This document shows, one piece after another, positions 17,209-18,327 of a stretch of 18,327 nucleotides of DNA. Both the position numbers and the translations under genes were made by a program. Every line of letters begins with the position of its first letter. Within the stretch, counting starts at the first letter, position 1. A model generated the notes under the pieces. The model was not told where the DNA came from. It did not search any database and saw only the letters and a program-made list of their open reading frames with translations. This stretch comes from Acanthamoeba sp. SK_2022b (lineage: Eukaryota; Discosea; Longamoebia; Acanthamoebidae): positions 1-18,327 of the forward strand of contig JANDJZ010000787.1 of the NCBI GenBank assembly GCA_027943245.1, in the 5' to 3' direction.

Positions 17209-17591
17209 GCACATAACTGCGTGTGGCTCACCGTCGCCTCGTGGTCGTGTGCGTGTGGTAGGACAAGGAGAGCGTGTACAATTTGGTGAAGATGATCGAC
17301 AAGACGAACGGCTACGTGTACGGGTCGTTCATCCCGGGCAACGATTCAATCATGACTCTCATGGAGAGCAGCGCCACCACCTGGCAATACGACAAGTTCG
17401 CCGCCGTGCAGGAGCGATACACCGCTGTCGACGATCAAGACGAAGAAGGCGAAGAGGAAGATGATGAAGCAGAGGAGGGTGCTGTGGAGATGAACATCAC
17501 GACGAACGCGTCACGACAAAGCAAGGCTTCTGGAGATGTAGAAGAGGTGAGGACTCCTACAACGACGGCGAAGGGCAAGGAAAGGAGCTGA
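15635..17591 (+). CDS. GPN2: GPN-loop GTPase 2
   Basis: Exons 15635-15726, 15801-15845, 15914-15993, 16084-16155, 16225-16325, 16771-16927, 16990-17150 and 17262-17591 join in phase to 345 residues (human 310). The P-loop is GPPGSGKT (residues 9-16), NLDPAND follows, the defining GPN loop is Gly69-Pro70-Asn71, switch G3 is DTPGQ (103-107) and the G4-type motif is LSKID (170-174). The segments [47 protein letters not shown] and [18 protein letters not shown] all follow human GPN2. GPN GTPases form dimers and help assemble and import RNA polymerase II and III in the cytoplasm. The last about 45 residues are an acidic and Ser/Thr-rich tail ([16 protein letters not shown]) that makes the protein longer than human GPN2. 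The fifth intron (16326-16770, 445 nt) is by far the longest in the window and holds an ORF-like island; the seventh carries a CA repeat. Confidence 0.96.
16492..16686 (+). other. ORF-like island inside the long GPN2 intron
   Basis: Within intron 16326-16770 an ATG at 16492 opens 64 codons to TGA 16684-16686. The first 50 residues (beginning [18 protein letters not shown]) have ordinary protein-like composition, while the flanks are AT-rich; the end runs into an ATTT/ATTC repeat. It could be an inserted or exon-derived fragment, a cryptic exon, or chance. Confidence 0.35.
16648..16681. repeat. (ATTT)/(ATTC) tetranucleotide repeat in GPN2 intron
   Basis: TATTTATTTATTC followed by several ATTC units lies near the 3' part of the long GPN2 intron. 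This kind of tract can arise by slippage or mark the end of an inserted element. Confidence 0.9.
17156..17206. repeat. (CA) microsatellite in GPN2 intron
   Basis: CA dinucleotides begin 5-6 nt after the GTACAA donor of intron 17151-17261 and run about 25 units. Confidence 0.96.
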
Positions 17592-17888
17592 GGTCAATGT
17601 TCAGCAATTTAATGCAAATCAAAAATAGAACGCACGTTGAGTGTGCGTTGGATGTGTTGCGTGTTGTCTGGCGTGTGTACGTCGACTACCAGCGCGTTAC
17701 AGCACTTCTTTTTGCAAGGCCAACGAGGTCATGCCTTTGATGGCACCCGCCAGCATAGCATGCTTTGCCGTGTACACAAAACTTGCAGTTGTTGTCAGGC
17801 CCGCTGTGAATCTCGATTACACCGTTTACTTCATTTCAACTACCTCACCGCTGCTGCTGCTGCTGTTGGCTCTCGACCGAGGACGAGA
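17592..17888. other. Spacer between convergent genes
   Basis: These 297 bp lie between the GPN2 stop and the stop of the last gene. An AT-rich stretch follows GPN2 (17605-17630, CAATTTAATGCAAATCAAAAA), which may belong to its 3' end. A plus-strand frame stays open from about 17637 but runs antisense into the next gene and has no codon bias; I do not call it. Confidence 0.5.
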
Positions 17889-18327
17889 TCACGAGATCTC
17901 GAGGAAGGGGAAGTGTGCCTTGGTCCACAGCTTGACATGCTTCGAGGAGGGGTCCAGGATGCCGGCCGTCGCCTTGGCGTCGTACGTCGGATTGTTGTAC
18001 TGCTGCTCTCGATCCACCGCCACCACGGATGCACGATACGCAGTCAGTCGCCAGAAAGATGAAGACACGAGAAAGATGATGGAGACGGAAACGGAGATGG
18101 AAGAGATTGGTTTGGCAGATTGAGGGGGGTTACCCGTCCGGCGAGGAGATGGCTCCACAGCGACGTTGTCTTTGAGGGCAGCTGCTGCTCGACCAACCGC
18201 TCGTATTCTTTTGCGCGCGAGAGAGATAGCAGTTCAGTGCAGGCCTTCCATGTGCGCTTGTGCTGTGCTGTGCTGTGCTGTGCTGTGCTGTGCTGTGCTG
18301 TGCTGTGCTGTGCGTCGTACCAGAATT
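17889..18327 (-). CDS. Unrecognised protein, 3' end of a spliced gene (5' part outside window)
   Basis: In transcript order the inferred pieces are 18327-18321 (tail of an exon, ending CTG before a GTACGA donor), 18207-18134 and about 18005-17889, stopping at TGA 17889-17891. The 18207-18134 exon encodes YERLVEQQLPSKTTSLWSHL and LAGR; the last exon encodes QQYNNPTYDAKATAGILDP and SKHVKLWTKAHFPFLEIS. Phase is consistent (two bases then 24 codons, then phase 0). The final acceptor is ambiguous because GAGCAGCAG offers three in-frame AGs. The reading frame is also open through the preceding intron back to 18158, but that stretch is Ser/Val-rich and intron-like. I do not recognise the family from about 65 residues, and there is no membrane segment or signal in this part. 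Confidence 0.6.
18261..18310. repeat. (TGCTG)10 pentanucleotide repeat
   Basis: Ten TGCTG units (CAGCA on the minus strand) lie in the inferred intron 18208-18320 of the last gene, close to its donor. This is the second pentanucleotide repeat in a minus-strand intron in the window. Confidence 0.95.

Noticed and set aside
17637..18123. Two overlapping plus-strand frames after GPN2
   Set aside because: They are antisense to the last gene, have no codon bias or homology signs, and start in the GPN2 3' region.

Overview
The window looks like nuclear DNA of a free-living amoeba, most likely Acanthamoeba or a close relative. This is inferred from GC-rich coding sequence with strong G/C third-position bias, dense short introns (mostly about 60-150 nt, many with GTACGT- or GTGCGT-like donors) carrying GT/CA microsatellites, tightly packed genes on both strands, and protein sequences of amoebozoan/opisthokont type. 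No bacterial operon, CRISPR array, tRNA, rRNA or transposon was recognised. Exon models were built by hand from reading frame, GT-AG sites and remembered family sequences; all seven complete models keep phase at every junction.

Layout, left to right. (1) 1-1391 (+): the 3' part of an unrecognised gene, five exons. (2) 1528-2931 (+): complete scavenger mRNA decapping enzyme DcpS, six exons. (3) 3059-4467 (-): a secreted protein of 369 aa with signal peptide and many N-glycosylation sequons. (4) 4468-5519: a roughly 1 kb gene-poor stretch with a possible upstream exon at 5256-5393. (5) 5520-10428 (+): a 19-exon gene for a 1011 aa protein with talin-like F0 and F1 domains, PH, RhoGAP, SH3, coiled coil and Lys-rich tracts. 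(6) 10587-11661 (-): aldo/keto reductase, three exons. (7) 11875-12381 (-): a Cys-rich, Thr-rich secreted-type protein whose frame breaks twice. (8) 12484-13233 (+): a Cys-containing, Ser/Pro-tailed extracellular-type protein with unresolved 5' end. (9) 13407-15515 (-): SURF6/Rrp14-family nucleolar protein, seven exons. (10) 15635-17591 (+): GPN-loop GTPase 2, eight exons, divergent from SURF6 across 119 bp. (11) 17889-18327 (-): 3' end of an unrecognised gene.

The recognised genes fall into three loose groups. DcpS, SURF6 and GPN2 are RNA-metabolism housekeeping genes (cap turnover, ribosome assembly, RNA polymerase assembly), and SURF6 and GPN2 share a head-to-head promoter region. Genes 3, 7 and 8 are secreted or cell-surface type proteins. 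The PH-RhoGAP-SH3 gene is cytoskeletal or adhesion signalling.

The most unusual item is the talin-F0/F1-PH-RhoGAP-SH3 architecture, which suggests a protein coupling adhesion-type ubiquitin-like modules to Rho GTPase inactivation. Other points of interest are a GC-AG intron in that gene, a concentration of microsatellites in introns (including an 82 bp alternating purine-pyrimidine tract), and an ORF-like island inside the longest GPN2 intron.
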